DNA of 32,724 nucleotides, from the NCBI GenBank assembly GCA_015063545.1, contig SVTX01000021.1:1-32724 (forward strand). The letters run 5' to 3'. Position numbers and translations under genes: made by a program. Positions 31,409 to 32,724 of the stretch are shown one piece after another (the stretch's first letter is position 1; every line of letters starts with the position of its first letter). The notes beneath the pieces are model-generated. The model saw only the letters and a program-made list of their open reading frames with translations, did no database searches and was not told the DNA's origin. Source of the stretch: Oscillospiraceae bacterium. Its GTDB lineage: Bacteria; Bacillota; Clostridia; Oscillospirales; CAG-272.

Positions 31409-32724
31409 TTACTTAAGTGCAGCCTGAGCAGCAGCGAGACGTGCGATCGGTACTCTGAAGGGAGAGCAGGATACGTAGTCAAGGCCGATCTGGTGGCAGA
31501 ACTCAACGGATGTGGGGTCACCGCCGTGCTCACCGCAGATACCTACGTGGAGGTTCTTGTTTGCGGGTCTGCCGAGCTGGATAGCCATAGCCATGAGCTT
31601 ACCAACACCTGTTGTGTCAAGCTTTGCGAAGGGATCGTTCTCGAAGATCTTTGCGTCGTAGTAAGCATTGAGGAACTTACCTGCGTCGTCTCTGGAGAAG
31701 CCGTATGTCATCTGTGTGAGGTCGTTTGTACCGAAGCAGAAGAAGTCTGCGTTCTGTGCGATCTCGTCAGCAGTAAGACAAGCTCTGGGGATCTCGATCA
31801 TTGTACCAACCTCGTACTTAAGTGTGGCACCTGCAGCTGCGATCTCAGCGTCTGCTGTTGCAACTACAACGGACTTAACGTACTTAAGCTCCTTAACGTC
31901 GCCTACGAGAGGAATCATGATCTCGGGAACCATGTTCCAGTCAGCGTGTGCCTTCTGAACGTTGATAGCCGCGCGGATAACTGCCTTTGTCTGCATTGCT
32001 GCGATCTCAGGATAGGTTACTGCGAGACGGCATCCACGGTGACCCATCATGGGGTTGAACTCGTGGAGAGAGGAAATGATAGCCTTGATGTCCTCAACGC
32101 TCTTGTTCTGTGCCTTTGCGAGAAGAGCGATGTCTTCCTCGGTTGTGGGAACGAACTCATGAAGCGGGGGGTCAAGGAATCTGATACATACGGGTGTGCC
32201 TTCAAGAGCCTCGTAGAGCTTCTCGAAGTCGGACTGCTGGTAGGGAAGGATCTTTTCAAGAGCAACTTCTCTCTCCTCAGCAGTGTCAGCACAGATCATC
32301 TCTCTGAATGCTGCGATTCTGTCAGCCTCAAAGAACATGTGCTCTGTACGGCAGAGACCGATACCCTCAGCGCCGAGCTCACGAGCCTTCTTAGCGTCTG
32401 CGGGAGTATCTGCGTTTGTTCTTACCTTAAGTGTACGGAACTCGTCAGCCCAACCCATGATCGTGCCGAAGTTACCGGAAATTTCTGCGTCAACTGTAGG
32501 AATGATACCGTCGTAGATAGCGCCTGTAGAACCGTTGATGGAGATGTAGTCACCCTCAACGTATGTCTTACCGTTAAGTGTGAACTTCTTGTTCTCCTCA
32601 TCCATAGCGATGTCACCGCAACCGGATACACAGCACTTACCCATACCGCGGGCAACAACTGCTGCGTGAGATGTCATACCGCCACGAACTGTGAGGATAC
32701 CCTGAGCAGCCTTCATACCTGTGA
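31409..32724 (-). CDS. ppdK: Pyruvate, phosphate dikinase, C-terminal part (start outside window)
   Basis: About 438 codons of a protein normally about 870 residues long; the N-terminal half lies beyond the right edge. The enzyme interconverts pyruvate, ATP and phosphate with PEP, AMP and pyrophosphate in glycolysis of many anaerobes. Visible parts are the central phosphohistidine motif GGMTSHAAVVARGMGK (catalytic His codon at 32666-32668) and the C-terminal PEP/pyruvate barrel. The barrel has RTEHMFFE, the HEFNPMMGHRGCRL segment, FGTNDLTQ and CGEHGGDP with its catalytic Cys, ending FRVPIARLAAAQAAL. The frame remains open to 32724; an ATG at 32716 is internal. Codon use is strongly biased (GCT, AAC, ATC), as in highly expressed genes. 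Confidence 0.97.
   Translation of the reverse strand, partial: TGMKAAQGILTVRGGMTSHAAVVARGMGKCCVSGCGDIAMDEENKKFTLNGKTYVEGDYISINGSTGAIYDGIIPTVDAEISGNFGTIMGWADEFRTLKVRTNADTPADAKKARELGAEGIGLCRTEHMFFEADRIAAFREMICADTAEEREVALEKILPYQQSDFEKLYEALEGTPVCIRFLDPPLHEFVPTTEEDIALLAKAQNKSVEDIKAIISSLHEFNPMMGHRGCRLAVTYPEIAAMQTKAVIRAAINVQKAHADWNMVPEIMIPLVGDVKELKYVKSVVVATADAEIAAAGATLKYEVGTMIEIPRACLTADEIAQNADFFCFGTNDLTQMTYGFSRDDAGKFLNAYYDAKIFENDPFAKLDTTGVGKLMAMAIQLGRPANKNLHVGICGEHGGDPTSVEFCHQIGLDYVSCSPFRVPIARLAAAQAALK

Overview
The window looks like chromosomal DNA of an endospore-forming anaerobic Firmicute (class Clostridia, probably an uncultured gut-type lineage near the Oscillospirales). The reasons are a complete eight-gene spoIIIA operon, a monomeric [FeFe] hydrogenase, pyruvate phosphate dikinase, an FtsK/SpoIIIE translocase, near-consensus sigma-A promoters, frequent ATGA start/stop overlaps and several TTG starts. 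The lineage is inferred from gene content, not from a marker search.

Layout. 1-613 (minus): two adjacent half-size TSUP membrane genes, the second running off the left edge. 728-5277 (plus): a promoter, the FtsK/SpoIIIE translocase, an intergenic hairpin, an Lgt-family protein and a CPBP membrane protease. 5285-6898: a single-gene [FeFe] hydrogenase unit with a possible operator and a terminator. 6985-11836: spoIIIAA-AB-AC-AD-AE-AF-AG-AH, the channel complex linking mother cell and forespore, closed by a terminator. 11949-13010: a duplicated P-loop ATPase whose second P-loop is degenerate. 13031-13791: a leucine-rich-repeat lipoprotein with its own consensus promoter. 13793-15793 (minus): rimO-pgsA. 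15895-16514: RNase P RNA with a very long arm at the P12 position. 16532-18312 (minus): a two-component system. 18473-27949 (plus): a MoxR/DUF58/von Willebrand A operon, followed at 28039-31278 by a large repeat lipoprotein. 31409-32724 (minus): the 3' part of ppdK.

The most interesting region is 18473-31278. One consensus promoter precedes a three-helix membrane protein, a MoxR AAA+ ATPase, a DUF58 protein, a BatA-like protein, a tandem-vWA membrane protein and a lipoprotein carrying a seven-cysteine cluster. Next comes a 1079-residue lipoprotein with eight ~49-residue Cys/His-rich repeats. The order suggests a MoxR-vWA machine acting on exported, possibly metal-binding, surface lipoproteins; this is inference. 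The divergent two-component system shares the intergenic region, which holds two 11-bp-spaced TGTAAA repeats that could be response-regulator sites.

The second striking feature is the RNase P RNA (about 550 nt). A roughly 196-nt branched arm with GNRA and UUCG tetraloops sits where a short P12 hairpin is usual. No tRNA, CRISPR array, insertion sequence or prophage gene was seen. No gene-free stretch exceeds 300 bases.
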